From: Ruminococcus sp.
Lineage (GTDB): Bacteria > Bacillota > Clostridia > Oscillospirales > Ruminococcaceae
Assembly: GCA_018376535.1 (NCBI GenBank)
Contig: JAHABC010000002.1
Span: 1 to 64,000 of the forward strand
Direction: 5' to 3'
DNA length: 64,000 nt
A program made the position numbers and the translations under genes. Each line of letters opens with the position of its first letter. The stretch's first letter is position 1. Shown here one piece after another: positions 27,701 to 35,825 of the stretch. The notes beneath the pieces were generated by a model that saw only the letters and a list, made by a program, of their open reading frames with translations, searched no databases and was not told where the DNA came from.

Positions 27701-29315
27701 CTGTAACTATTTCTTCTCTAATTGCGTCAAAAGGTGGATTTGTTACTTGTGCAAATAGTTGCTTAAAATAGTTAAATAATGGCGGATTGCATTTGGATAA
27801 TGGTGGTAGGGTAGTATCTGAACCCATAGCAGCAACAGGTTCTGCACCGTTTTTAGCCATTGGAAGTATACTAGTTCTGATATCTTCGTAAGTGTATCCA
27901 AACGCTTTTTGTAGACGTACTAACTCATCATGTGAGTAGTGAACTATATTCTTATTTGGAATTTTTAAGTCTTTAAGTCTTACAAGATATGCGTCAATCC
28001 ATTCGCCATAAGGTTGACGTGTAGCATAGTATTGCTTTAGTTCGTCATCGTCGATAAGTTCGCCTTTTATAGTATCTACTAGTAACATCTTACCTGGACG
28101 TAGACGGTCTTTTTTAACTATCTTTTCGGCTGGGATATCTATAACACCAACTTCAGAAGATAGTATTAAAAAGTCATCAGAAGTGATACAGTATCTTGAT
28201 GGTCTTAGACCATTTCTATCTAAGACAGCACCCATCATATCGCCATCGGAGAATAGTATAGATGCAGGGCCGTCCCAAGGTTCCATCATAGTAGCGTAGT
28301 ACTTGTAGAAGTCTTTCTTTTCTTGGGACATAGTTCTGTTATTTCTCCAAGGCTCTGGAATGGTAATCATAACGGCTAAAGGCATTGGAACTCCTGCCAT
28401 AATCATAAATTCAAGAGTGTTATCAAGTCTAGCAGAGTCCGAACCTGCTGGGTCTATGATAGGTAAAATCTTGTGCATATGGTCTTTTAGAGCCTCACAA
28501 TGAACTATTTCTTCACGAGCAAGCATCTTGTCGGCGTTACCAGTGATGGTATTTATTTCACCGTTGTGTACTATAAATCTGTTAGGGTGAGCCTTCTGCC
28601 AACTAGGATTTGTATTAGTGGAAAAACGTGAGTGAACTGTAGCTATAGCTGATGTATAATCTTCACTTTGTAGGTCGTTAAAGAATAGACGTAACTCTTT
28701 AACTAAAAACATTCCTTTGTACACTATAGTTCTACTGGATAGTGATACTACATAAGTATCCTCATTGCTTTGTTCGAATACACGTCTTGCAATGTATAAC
28801 ATTCTATCGAAGTCAAGACCTTTTTGGCAATCGTTAGGACGCTTAACAAAACCTTGCATAATGTAAGGCATACTTTCTAAAGCCTTATGTCCTAGTACGT
28901 CTGGATTTGTTGGAACTGTTCTCCAACCGATAAAATCCATGCCCTCTTTTTTAACTATAATCTCGAATAGCTTTTTAGCTTGATTTCTTTTTAACTCATC
29001 TTGAGGAAAGAAAAACATACCTACGCCATAGTCACGTTCTTCACCTATATCGAAACCTAACTTAGCACATTCCTTTTTAAAGAATGGGTGACAGATTTGT
29101 AATAGTATACCTACACCATCACCAGTTTTTCCTTCGGCATCTTTACCAGCACGATGCTCTAAGTTTTCAACTATGCGTAGAGCGTTCTCTACGACTTCTC
29201 TGGATTTTATACCTTTTATATTTACTACTGAACCTATACCACAATTGTCATGTTCAAATCGTGGATTGTATAAACCTTGTTGTTTAAAAGGTTCTTGAAC
29301 TCTAAAGTTATCCAA
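24753..29315 (-). CDS. gltB: Glutamate synthase large subunit
   Basis: About 1520 aa. It makes two glutamate from glutamine and 2-oxoglutarate. The glutaminase nucleophile is the Cys in HDNCGIG near residue 27, after a short propeptide. The FMN domain has GEGGESLERL and GAKPGEGGQLP; 3Fe-4S Cys are in CVMMRVCNLDTCPVG; the C-terminal GXGXG helix domain follows (GGRAVILGKTGKNFAAGMSG). TTG at 29315 is preferred over GTG at 29324 because AAGGAG overlaps the latter. A long leader with an attenuator-like hairpin precedes it. Confidence 0.97.
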   Translation of the reverse strand: MDNFRVQEPFKQQGLYNPRFEHDNCGIGSVVNIKGIKSREVVENALRIVENLEHRAGKDAEGKTGDGVGILLQICHPFFKKECAKLGFDIGEERDYGVGMFFFPQDELKRNQAKKLFEIIVKKEGMDFIGWRTVPTNPDVLGHKALESMPYIMQGFVKRPNDCQKGLDFDRMLYIARRVFEQSNEDTYVVSLSSRTIVYKGMFLVKELRLFFNDLQSEDYTSAIATVHSRFSTNTNPSWQKAHPNRFIVHNGEINTITGNADKMLAREEIVHCEALKDHMHKILPIIDPAGSDSARLDNTLEFMIMAGVPMPLAVMITIPEPWRNNRTMSQEKKDFYKYYATMMEPWDGPASILFSDGDMMGAVLDRNGLRPSRYCITSDDFLILSSEVGVIDIPAEKIVKKDRLRPGKMLLVDTIKGELIDDDELKQYYATRQPYGEWIDAYLVRLKDLKIPNKNIVHYSHDELVRLQKAFGYTYEDIRTSILPMAKNGAEPVAAMGSDTTLPPLSKCNPPLFNYFKQLFAQVTNPPFDAIREEIVTDHCVYIGKDGNILEEKAENCRVLKIENPILTSMDMLKIKSMDISGFKVSTIPMTYYKGTPLEKAIQHLFIQADKAFKDGANILILSDRDVDEYHVPMPSLLAVSALQQHLVTTKKRLSVAIVLETAEPREVHHFATLLGYGASAINPYLAQETIRDLIKHHSLDKDYYAAETDYNNSILHGIVKIASKMGISTIQSYQGSKNFEAMGVSKEVIDKYFTNTVSRVGGITLSDISKRTEVLHSSAFDPLGLDIDVKVDSVGSHKLRSGKEDHLYNPETIHLLQLATWNDDYQTFKEYSDALTKEDKFMNLRSLLDFKFAEDGGIPIDEVESVDSIVKRFKTGAMSYGSISQEAHETMAIAMNKLGGKSNSGEGGESLERLTIGKDGLNRCSAIKQVASGRFGVTSRYLVSAKEIQIKMAQGAKPGEGGQLPAGKVYPWIAKTRHSTPGVGLISPPPHHDIYSIEDLAQLIYDLKNSNKDARISVKLVSEAGVGTVAAGVAKAGAQVILISSFDGGTGAAPRNSIYNAGLPWELGLAETQQTLILNGLRSRVRIETDGKLMTGRDVLVALLLGAEEFGFATAPLVTMGCVMMRVCNLDTCPVGIATQNPELRKRFKGKPEYVMNFMKFVAQELREYMAKLGYRTIDELVGRTDLLKVKDNLKDTPAEKIDMANILCNPYVNDDSVPRRFDPNNVYNFELEKTIDERIIMKKLGSALKNKTKKTIEIDVTNTDRTVGTIFGSEITKRYDDTLEEDTFTVKCNGSGGQSFGAFIPKGLTLELVGDSNDYFGKGLSGGKLIVYPPKGSTFKQDENIIIGNVALYGATSGKAFINGVAGERFCVRNSGAIAVVEGVGDHGCEYMTGGRAVILGKTGKNFAAGMSGGIAYVLDENRDLYMKINKELVSLNAVEEKYDIHELRDMIEEHVKVTNSAKGKDILEHFDEYLPKFKKILPHDYARMHSTIVKMEEKGMSNEQAQIEAFYANKAK

Positions 29316-29378
29316 TATTAACACACTCCTTATGAATTATATTAATAGATAAAAGTCTTAATTAGATTATTTTTCTGT

Positions 29379-29455
29379 AAAAAAATAAAAGACACCCATA
29401 ACAAAATGAAGGAAGTCATAGTGAACCCGTCATAATGTAAAAAGCGTCTTTGCTT
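29379..29455 (-). promoter_or_regulatory. Attenuator-like hairpin in the gltB leader
   Basis: On the minus strand AAAGACGC (29451-29444) can pair with GTGTCTTT (29396-29389; one G-U pair), directly followed by TTATTTTTTT. About 47 nt of possibly structured RNA are enclosed. It lies between the gltB promoter and start, so it could end transcription early. An upstream hairpin, ACAGAA/TTCTGT, is at 29465-29482. No known riboswitch consensus was recognised. Confidence 0.6.
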
Positions 29456-29487
29456 TGAATATTTAACAGAAATTAAATTCTGTAATT

Positions 29488-29516
29488 ATTATATATCAAA
29501 AAAATTAGTTTGTCAA
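29488..29516 (-). promoter_or_regulatory. gltBD promoter
   Basis: Minus-strand TTGACA (29516-29511) and TATAAT (29493-29488) with a 17-bp spacer; leader of about 165 nt. Confidence 0.88.
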
Positions 29517-29630
29517 TGGGTATTTTAAAGTTTTTTAAAAAAAAAATGATTTTTTTTAAGTGCAGTACTGGAATTTATCCTTAAAATTAAGTTTTACACC
29601 TAGTAAACTTAATATTTTGAAAATGCTTAT

Positions 29631-29672
29631 ATAAAAAATATCGGAATACTTAAAAAAAATATTCCGATATTT
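29631..29672 (-). terminator. Terminator of the metal efflux operon
   Basis: Minus-strand stem AAATATCGGAATA / TATTCCGATATTT (13 bp) followed by a T-run. Confidence 0.92.
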
Positions 29673-29679
29673 AAATATT

Positions 29680-31542
29680 TTAACTTTTGAATTTTAGGGT
29701 ACGCATTGCATTCAAAATTGCTATTACAGATACTCCTACGTCAGCAAATATTGCTAATCCCATATGAGCAATTCCTAAAGCACCTAATATTAGCACTAAA
29801 ACTTTAACCGATATTGCAAATACTATGTTCTGTTTAACTATACTTAAAGTACGTCTAGCTATTTTAATGCTATCGGCTATTTTAGATATGTCATCGTTCA
29901 TAATTACTATGTCGGATATCTCAATGGCACTGTCTGAACCTAAACCACCCATAGCAACCGAAACGTCCGATAATGCTAATACTGGAGCATCATTAATGCC
30001 ATCACCTGCGAATAGTATAGTTTTACCTTTCTTTTTGTAATCTTCTACTATTTGAGCCTTATCTTGTGGCATTAGTTCAGCGTGGAACTCATCTACACCA
30101 ACTTGTTTAGATATCTCTTTAGCTACTGGTTCTAGGTCGCCAGTTAGCATGATAGTCTTTTCTATACCTAAAGATTTCAACTTTTGCATAGTATCTTTAG
30201 CCTTAGGCTTAACCACATCGGATACTACTATATATCCTAAATAGTTATCTTTAGTAGCCACATGGACTATAGTTCCTACAGCGTTTGGGGTATCGCATTT
30301 TATACCTATGCTTTGCATAAGTTTAGTATTTCCTACATAGATAGTCTTGCCATCTACATCAGCAGATACGCCTTTACCAGCGATTTCTTTTGCGTTACAA
30401 ACTCTTTCTATAGATATTTCTTTGCCAAAGGCATCTTTTAAAGAGTTGGACACTGGGTGGTTTGAAAAACTTTCAGCATATGCAGTTACTTCAAGTAGTT
30501 CATCTTCGGATAGACTTCCTACAGAATGTACTTCTGTTACTTTGAATACGCCCTCTGTAAGAGTACCAGTCTTATCGAATGCTATAGTATTTACTTTTGA
30601 TAAGTTTTCTAAGCAGTTACTACCTTTTACTAGTATTCCGTTATCCGATGCACCACCTATGCCTCCGAAAAATCCTAGAGGTACGGATATTACCAATGCA
30701 CATGGGCATGATATTACTAGAAATGTTAAAGCTCTATATACCCACTTTGAAAACGCTTGACCAGTTATCAAAGGTACTAGTATGGCTATAACTACTGCTA
30801 AACATACTACTATAGGTGTGTAGTACTTTGCGAACTTAGTTATAAACTTTTCAGCCTCGGCTTTCTTAGAGGAGGCATTTTCTACTAGGTCTAAAATTCT
30901 GGATACTGTACTATCTGAAAAGGCTTTTTCTGTCTGTATCTTTATAGTTCCGTTTAGGTTGATAAATCCACTGATAGCTTTATCACCAACCTTTATATCT
31001 CTAGGGACGCTTTCGCCAGTTATAGCAGATGTATCTACAGAACATGAACCCTCCATAATAGTGCCGTCTATAGGAATTTTTTCACCAGCAGATACTATAA
31101 TGGTATCGCCAATAGATACGCTTTCGGGGTCTACTTGAGTTAGTTTGCCATCTACTTCTATGGTAGCGATGTCAGGCTTTATATCCATAAGTGAGGATAT
31201 AGACTTTCTCGATTTATTTACAGCATACTTTTCAAAGAACTCTCCAACTTTAAAGAATAGCATTACGGCTACACCCTCGCTGAACTCTCCTAAACAGAAA
31301 GCTCCTACACCTGCTATGCACATCAAGAAGTTTTCATCGAACACTTGACCGTTGCCTATGTTTTTAATCGATTTTTTAAGAACGTCTAAACCTAACACTA
31401 AGTATGTCACTACATATGGTATTACTTGTATATACTTTGGAAGATTTTCAAATGGTGTGAACTTACTAACTATTAGACATATAACAAACAGGATTGCACC
31501 TATTATAATCTGCTTGAGTTGTTTCTTCTGCTTTTTATTCAT
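29680..31542 (-). CDS. Heavy-metal P1B-type ATPase (Zn/Cd class) lacking HMA domain
   Basis: A 620-aa metal-exporting ATPase: membrane segments, TGES-type actuator loop (TSAITGESVPR), the metal site SCPCALVIS, the phosphorylation site DKTGTLTEG, and GDGINDAPVLALSDVSVAMG. The CPC motif and an ArsR regulator point to Zn, Cd or Pb export. The usual N-terminal metal-binding (HMA) domain is missing; a separate 72-aa HMA protein is encoded just upstream. The start at 31542 follows AAAGGAGG. It has its own operator copy upstream. Confidence 0.93.
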   Translation of the reverse strand: MNKKQKKQLKQIIIGAILFVICLIVSKFTPFENLPKYIQVIPYVVTYLVLGLDVLKKSIKNIGNGQVFDENFLMCIAGVGAFCLGEFSEGVAVMLFFKVGEFFEKYAVNKSRKSISSLMDIKPDIATIEVDGKLTQVDPESVSIGDTIIVSAGEKIPIDGTIMEGSCSVDTSAITGESVPRDIKVGDKAISGFINLNGTIKIQTEKAFSDSTVSRILDLVENASSKKAEAEKFITKFAKYYTPIVVCLAVVIAILVPLITGQAFSKWVYRALTFLVISCPCALVISVPLGFFGGIGGASDNGILVKGSNCLENLSKVNTIAFDKTGTLTEGVFKVTEVHSVGSLSEDELLEVTAYAESFSNHPVSNSLKDAFGKEISIERVCNAKEIAGKGVSADVDGKTIYVGNTKLMQSIGIKCDTPNAVGTIVHVATKDNYLGYIVVSDVVKPKAKDTMQKLKSLGIEKTIMLTGDLEPVAKEISKQVGVDEFHAELMPQDKAQIVEDYKKKGKTILFAGDGINDAPVLALSDVSVAMGGLGSDSAIEISDIVIMNDDISKIADSIKIARRTLSIVKQNIVFAISVKVLVLILGALGIAHMGLAIFADVGVSVIAILNAMRTLKFKS

Positions 31543-31568
31543 AAGATTTCCTCCTTTAGTTTTACACG

Positions 31569-31582
31569 TGAACATATATTCA
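31569..31582. promoter_or_regulatory. ArsR-type operator upstream of the P-type ATPase gene
   Basis: Inverted repeat TGAA-CATATA-TTCA, resembling the operator at 32333-32348 (TGAACA half-sites). Confidence 0.6.
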
Positions 31583-31622
31583 TATGTTATTGTAAAACGA
31601 ATCTTATTTTAATTTTTGCTTT

Positions 31623-31652
31623 AGTTAGAGCATCTTAGATAATGCTCTAACT
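31623..31652. other. Hairpin between HMA and ATPase genes
   Basis: AGTTAGAGCAT / ATGCTCTAACT, 11-bp stem, no T-run in the operon direction. It may partly uncouple expression of the ATPase gene from the upstream genes. Confidence 0.55.
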
Positions 31653-31668
31653 TAGCAACGTATAGATT

Positions 31669-31887
31669 TTAGTACTCGATAGTACATTCTTCATCTACTT
31701 TTTGGCAAACCTTACACGCTTCCTTTAAAATTCTAGGGAAGTCGCTTTCTTCAGCCTCGATAGTTATTTTTTGAGCCATAAAGCTGATACTAGCATCTTG
31801 AACGCCTTTGATTTTCTTTATGCCTTCTTCCATTTTAGCACCACAGTTTGCACAGTCTAAATCGACCATTTTAAAAGTTTTCTTCAT
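31669..31887 (-). CDS. Stand-alone HMA metal-binding protein
   Basis: A 72-aa heavy-metal-associated domain. It has a DCANC metal motif (CxxC near residues 12-16) and the HMA beta-alpha-beta rhythm (KKIKGVQDASISF, then KITIEAE). A second Cys cluster, CKVCQKVDEEC, lies at the C-terminus and is unusual for a plain HMA chaperone. It probably hands metal to the neighbouring ATPase, replacing the missing N-terminal domain; this is inferred from context. AGGAGG precedes the ATG. Confidence 0.9.
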   Translation of the reverse strand: MKKTFKMVDLDCANCGAKMEEGIKKIKGVQDASISFMAQKITIEAEESDFPRILKEACKVCQKVDEECTIEY

Positions 31888-31930
31888 ACAAAAATCCTCC
31901 TATAAGATATTATCATCATATTAGCGATTG

Positions 31931-32314
31931 CTATTCTTGGATATGTTCCATTCCTTGATTGATAATGGTAGAAACATGATTATCTGAAAGTGAATAGAAT
32001 ATAGTTTTTCCCTCACGGCGATATTTTACCAATCCAGATTGCTTTAATATTCTTAGTTGATGAGATATCGCAGATTGGCTCATACCTAAGAGTGTAGCTA
32101 TATCGCACACACACATTTCAGATATTAACAGAGAGTATAATATTTTAATTCTAGTGCTGTCACTGAATATTTTAAATAACTCTGCTAAATCGAAAAGGGT
32201 TTCATCGTCTGGCATAGAGTTGAATACTTCTTTAATAACGTCATCATGTAGGTGCATATAGTCGCAGTTTGGAAGTTCTACTTCTAAATGTTGTATATCT
32301 TTGTTATCACTCAT
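31931..32314 (-). CDS. ArsR/SmtB-family metal-sensing repressor
   Basis: A 127-aa winged-helix repressor. The helix-turn-helix is MSQSAISHQLRILKQSGLV; MCVCDIA matches the ELCVCD metal motif of CadC; the C-terminal helix has D-x-H...H-x-x-E (SDNHVSTIINQGMEHIQE), the SmtB/CzrA zinc site. It should release its operator when zinc or cadmium binds. First gene of the operon, with an operator over its transcription start. Confidence 0.92.
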   Translation of the reverse strand: MSDNKDIQHLEVELPNCDYMHLHDDVIKEVFNSMPDDETLFDLAELFKIFSDSTRIKILYSLLISEMCVCDIATLLGMSQSAISHQLRILKQSGLVKYRREGKTIFYSLSDNHVSTIINQGMEHIQE

Positions 32315-32332
32315 ATTTTATCACCCTTTCAT

Positions 32333-32348
32333 ATGAACATCTGTTCAT
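32333..32348. promoter_or_regulatory. ArsR/SmtB operator
   Basis: Palindrome ATGAACA-TC-TGTTCAT, seven bp after the -10 box of the operon promoter, the standard half-site form for this regulator family. Confidence 0.85.
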
Positions 32349-32354
32349 GTATTT

Positions 32355-32383
32355 ATTATATGCCATATTATTTAATTTGTCAA
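32355..32383 (-). promoter_or_regulatory. Promoter of the metal efflux operon
   Basis: Minus-strand TTGACA (32383-32378) and TATAAT (32360-32355), 17-bp spacer. Confidence 0.9.
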
Positions 32384-32444
32384 TAGTTTTTTCAAATTTT
32401 TTTAAAATATTTAATTTTTTCAATATTATCCAAATTTTGCTTAA

Positions 32445-32473
32445 TTGACTTTTTTCTTTTTACCCAATATAAT
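32445..32473 (+). promoter_or_regulatory. uvrC promoter
   Basis: TTGACT (32445-32450) and TATAAT (32468-32473), 17-bp spacer, 35 bp before the uvrC start. Confidence 0.8.
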
Positions 32474-32507
32474 TATTATATAAACTTATTCTAAGGAGTG
32501 ATTTAAC

Positions 32508-34331
32508 GTGCTTAATAAGAATATTGAATATCTAAAAGATAAGACTTCTAAACTTACTACGTCGTCTGGAGTTTATCTAATGAAAGATGTTTCTGGTAAG
32601 ATTATATATATCGGTAAGGCTAAAAATTTGAAAAATAGAGTTTCTAGCTACTTTAGAGAAAGTGTATATCACAATGAGAAAACTTTAAAAATGATATCTA
32701 AAATTTGTGACTACGATTTTATTGTCACCGATACCGAATACGAATGCCTTCTACTTGAATGTGGCTTGATTAAACAGTATAAACCTAAGTATAATATTCT
32801 ACTTAAAGATGGCAGAGGTTACTCTTATATTAAGGTATCTAATGAGGAGTATCCTAGAATTACTACTGAATATCAAAAAGATGATGACGGAAAGTATATA
32901 GGTGTATATACAAGTTCGGCTATCGCTAGGCATACCGTAGATGAGGTAAATACTGTATTTAAACTTCCTACTTGTAAGAAAGCCTTTCCTAGAGATTTTA
33001 AAAAACAGCGTCCATGTTTAAACTATCACATTGATAAATGTATGGGTTTATGTCAAGGAAAGATATCTAAAGAGGAGTACAATAGTATTATATTAGATGC
33101 TATTGAATATGTTAAAAATGGTTCGGAAAAGTCTATTGAAAAACTTACTCAACAGATGTTACAAGCCTCTCAAAATTTGGACTTTGAAAAGGCTATCCTA
33201 CTTCGCAACAGAATTGACTATATTAAAAAATCTTCGCAACCTCAAAAGATTAACGATGTTATCTCTAAAGATGTAGACTTTATCGGTAAAGTTACTGGTA
33301 CAGATTGCACTTCTATATCTGTTTTGAAGTATAGAAACGGTAAACTCTTTGATAAGGAAAATTTATTCATAAATGATACAAGTATCACTGGTGAGGTTAT
33401 CTTGGAAAGTTTTATAACTCAGTACTATACTTCTAAAGATACAAATGAACTCCCACAGACTATATTCATTGACGAACCTTTGGAAAATATTCAAGAAGTT
33501 TCTAAGTTGATATCGGTTAAAATTTTGTATCGTCAACGTGGCGATAGTTCTAAGTTTTTGGCTATGGCTAAGAATAATGCTAGCGAATATCTATCCATTA
33601 AAGAGAATAGAACGTCTAAGGAAGTTAAATCTTTAGAAAAGCTATCCAAAGTTTTGGGATTGGAAAACATTCCTAAACGCATAGAGGCTTATGATATCTC
33701 TAATATAGGCTCTCAAGTTATGGTGGGTTCTATGATTGTCTTTGAAAACGGCAGACCTAACAAAAAGTTGTATCGCAAGTTTTCCATAGATGATATTTCT
33801 ATCCAAAATGATTACGCTTGTATGGAAAATATTCTAACTAGACGTCTTGCGTATCTAGTAGATACTTCTAAAAAAGATGATAGTTTCTCTCAAACTCCAG
33901 ATTTAATATTCGTAGATGGTGGAACTTCTCACGTTAATACCGTTAAAAGTGTAGTTAATAGGTTCGGTTTGAATATAAACGTCTTTGGCATAGTTAAAGA
34001 TGATAAACATAATACTAAAGCTATATCTTATAGTGGGGGAGAAGTATCATTGCCTAAGTATGATGACGCTTTTAAACTGTTGATATTCATTCAAGATGAA
34101 ATGCATAGATTTGCTATATCTTATGCTAGAAGTAAACATATTAAAAAGAGTATTCATTCTAGTTTGACCAACGTCAAGGGTATCGGTGATAAAAAGGCTA
34201 TTAAGATTATGCTTCACTTTAAAACTTTAGATGCTTTGAAATCTGCTACTATACAGGAGTTAAAATCTGTAGCTGGAGTTAATCAAGAGGTCGCAAACGC
34301 TCTGTTTGAGTTCATTCAAAACGATATGTAA
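32508..34331 (+). CDS. uvrC: Excinuclease ABC subunit C
   Basis: A 607-aa nuclease that makes both cuts in nucleotide excision repair. N-terminal GIY-YIG domain (GVYLMKD, IIYIGKAKNLKNRV), UVR motif near residue 210, RNase H-like C-terminal half (AYDISNIG, FVDGGTSHVN) and tandem HhH (VKGIGDKKA, VAGVNQEVA). GTG start with AAGGAGTG upstream. uvrB lies 17 kb away. Confidence 0.97.
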   Translation: MLNKNIEYLKDKTSKLTTSSGVYLMKDVSGKIIYIGKAKNLKNRVSSYFRESVYHNEKTLKMISKICDYDFIVTDTEYECLLLECGLIKQYKPKYNILLKDGRGYSYIKVSNEEYPRITTEYQKDDDGKYIGVYTSSAIARHTVDEVNTVFKLPTCKKAFPRDFKKQRPCLNYHIDKCMGLCQGKISKEEYNSIILDAIEYVKNGSEKSIEKLTQQMLQASQNLDFEKAILLRNRIDYIKKSSQPQKINDVISKDVDFIGKVTGTDCTSISVLKYRNGKLFDKENLFINDTSITGEVILESFITQYYTSKDTNELPQTIFIDEPLENIQEVSKLISVKILYRQRGDSSKFLAMAKNNASEYLSIKENRTSKEVKSLEKLSKVLGLENIPKRIEAYDISNIGSQVMVGSMIVFENGRPNKKLYRKFSIDDISIQNDYACMENILTRRLAYLVDTSKKDDSFSQTPDLIFVDGGTSHVNTVKSVVNRFGLNINVFGIVKDDKHNTKAISYSGGEVSLPKYDDAFKLLIFIQDEMHRFAISYARSKHIKKSIHSSLTNVKGIGDKKAIKIMLHFKTLDALKSATIQELKSVAGVNQEVANALFEFIQNDM

Positions 34332-34338
34332 AAAGTTT

Positions 34339-34374
34339 AGAGTATCTTAGAACTTCTAAGATACTCTATTATTT
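34339..34374. terminator. Bidirectional terminator after uvrC
   Basis: Perfect 12-bp stem AGAGTATCTTAG / CTAAGATACTCT with T-rich flank, between convergent genes. Confidence 0.9.
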
Positions 34375-35024
34375 TAGCTATTTAATTCTTTGGATATTAA
34401 CCTCTTTGATACTATCTTTACTACTATAATACCAACTATACCTACAATTAGGGTTATCAATCCTGATATTGTTATGTTCTTTATATTGCTCCAGTTTTGA
34501 GTACACACAACGTACGGAAGAACTTCCTCATCTATTGCAGATTTATCCGTAGTGGAAAAGTAGTTAGTACTTTCTGCCCATGAGTATAAGAGTTCTTTTA
34601 AGTTTTCATCTACTGGAAATATTTTACCATCTATATTAATAGAGGTTAAAGTGTCTTCTATCTCTTTATTTAGATATTGACAAGTTTGCTGAAATATTCT
34701 ATCGAAAGTATTTATTTCGGTAGTGTTTCCACTGGCAACCAGTATATACTTCCCAGATTTTATTGGCACTAAATAGTATATAGTCTTAGTTTTGTTAAAT
34801 AGTTCCGTTGAGTAAGATGTCGCTATGCTATCTATTACATAGTATACGTCACCAGATACAAGTTCTCCATCTGTAAATTTAGAACTATCCACATCGTTTA
34901 AGTCCAACGGTTGATTAAATACTATCTTGTAGCAATCACTTGCCCCCGAAAAAAACATTATCCCACCAGATATCGTGACTATTGTAAACAGTATGTATAA
35001 CATACGTCTAATGAATGTGGTCAT
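34374..35024 (-). CDS. Membrane protein of unknown function
   Basis: A 216-aa protein with two membrane segments (about residues 5-25 and 183-205) enclosing an extracellular domain of about 155 residues with alternating beta-like stretches (VYYVIDSIA, YYLVPIKSGKYILVASG). I do not recognise the family. The ATG at 35024 is used because AAGGGTG precedes it. It stands alone, with AT-repeat DNA upstream. Confidence 0.7.
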   Translation of the reverse strand: MTTFIRRMLYILFTIVTISGGIMFFSGASDCYKIVFNQPLDLNDVDSSKFTDGELVSGDVYYVIDSIATSYSTELFNKTKTIYYLVPIKSGKYILVASGNTTEINTFDRIFQQTCQYLNKEIEDTLTSINIDGKIFPVDENLKELLYSWAESTNYFSTTDKSAIDEEVLPYVVCTQNWSNIKNITISGLITLIVGIVGIIVVKIVSKRLISKELNS

Positions 35025-35045
35025 AGTTTTAACACCCTTAACCAA

Positions 35046-35125
35046 TTGATAATTAATAGTTAATAAATAATAAATAATAATTAATAAATAACAATTATTA
35101 TATATTATTTATTAATTATTAATTA
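35046..35125. repeat. A/T-only intergenic repeat, copy 1
   Basis: About 80 bp made almost only of TAATTAATA / AATAATAATTAT blocks, the same kind of sequence as in eight further gaps to 51.5 kb. Confidence 0.7.
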
Positions 35126-35167
35126 GCATTGTATCATAATTGAGAATAAAAGTCAATGGCATAATAT

Positions 35168-35211
35168 GTAAAAAAATAATAGATAATAACCAAGAATTAT
35201 TATCTATTATT
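35168..35211 (-). terminator. Terminator of the Lrp-like gene
   Basis: Minus-strand stem AATAATAGATAATAA / TTATTATCTATTATT (15 bp) followed by T. Its arms are built of the same A/T words as the local repeats. Confidence 0.75.
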
Positions 35212-35228
35212 TATTAAATATTAATTAA

Positions 35229-35663
35229 TTAGTACACGCTAATTTCTCTATGTGGAACGGGTGTAGAGAATACTATCTGAGTAGAGGTGTTTCCAAAGTT
35301 TTGAAGATGTCCAATAAACATATCCAACTCTTGAGTGCTTGGAAATGCTACCTTTATAAGCATGGAATAACTTCCAGTTACGCAATTACATTCTAAAACG
35401 TTAGGGCAATCTCTAATAAAAGGATAGAAGTCTGGTTTTTGACTTGCAGAGAGTTCTAAGTTTATAAAGGCAGTAATATGATATCCAAGTTTTTGCATAT
35501 CCACGGTAGTATTGTAACCAGTTATAATTCCTTGTTTTTCCAGTTTATCTATCCTAGAGGATACGGCAGGTGCTGAAAGAAATACCTTAGCAGCTAATTG
35601 CTTTAAAGGATATCTTGCGTTTTCTTGTAAAAGATTGATTAACATTGCATCTATTTTATCCAT
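35229..35663 (-). CDS. Lrp/AsnC-family regulator
   Basis: A 144-aa regulator. N-terminal helix-turn-helix (LLQENARYPLKQLAAKVF, SAPAVSSRIDKLEKQGII) and a C-terminal RAM ligand domain (VTGSYSMLIKVAF). Such proteins sense amino acids; the ligand is unknown. It is preceded by its own promoter and a hairpin ending in a T-tract inside the leader, so expression may be attenuated. GGAGG precedes the ATG. Confidence 0.93.
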   Translation of the reverse strand: MDKIDAMLINLLQENARYPLKQLAAKVFLSAPAVSSRIDKLEKQGIITGYNTTVDMQKLGYHITAFINLELSASQKPDFYPFIRDCPNVLECNCVTGSYSMLIKVAFPSTQELDMFIGHLQNFGNTSTQIVFSTPVPHREISVY

Positions 35664-35684
35664 AAATAAAAACCTCCAAAAAAA

Positions 35685-35730
35685 GTATAAAAAAGGGCAT
35701 ATCAGTGCCTTAAAAAACTGATACGCCCCA
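35685..35730 (-). promoter_or_regulatory. Terminator-like hairpin in the leader of the Lrp-like gene
   Basis: Minus-strand GGGCGTATCAGT / ACTGATATGCCC (12 bp, one G-U) followed by TTTTTTATA, only about 20 bp before the start. As the promoter at 35757-35785 is upstream of it, it lies in the transcript leader. Confidence 0.65.
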
Positions 35731-35756
35731 TTGCGTCTTTACCATATGTATTAATT

Positions 35757-35785
35757 ATAATATAATTTTATGAATAAATCATCAA
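35757..35785 (-). promoter_or_regulatory. Possible promoter of the Lrp-like gene
   Basis: Minus-strand TTGATG (35785-35780) and TATTAT (35762-35757), 17-bp spacer; weaker than most in the window. Confidence 0.5.
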
Positions 35786-35825
35786 TAGAATGTTAATAAA
35801 CTATGTATTTTTTAAAAAAACAAAG

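Noticed and set aside
24753..29324. Several 60-110-aa frames on the + strand opposite gltB
   Set aside because: Antisense shadows of a long, clearly coding gene; no starts with ribosome sites.
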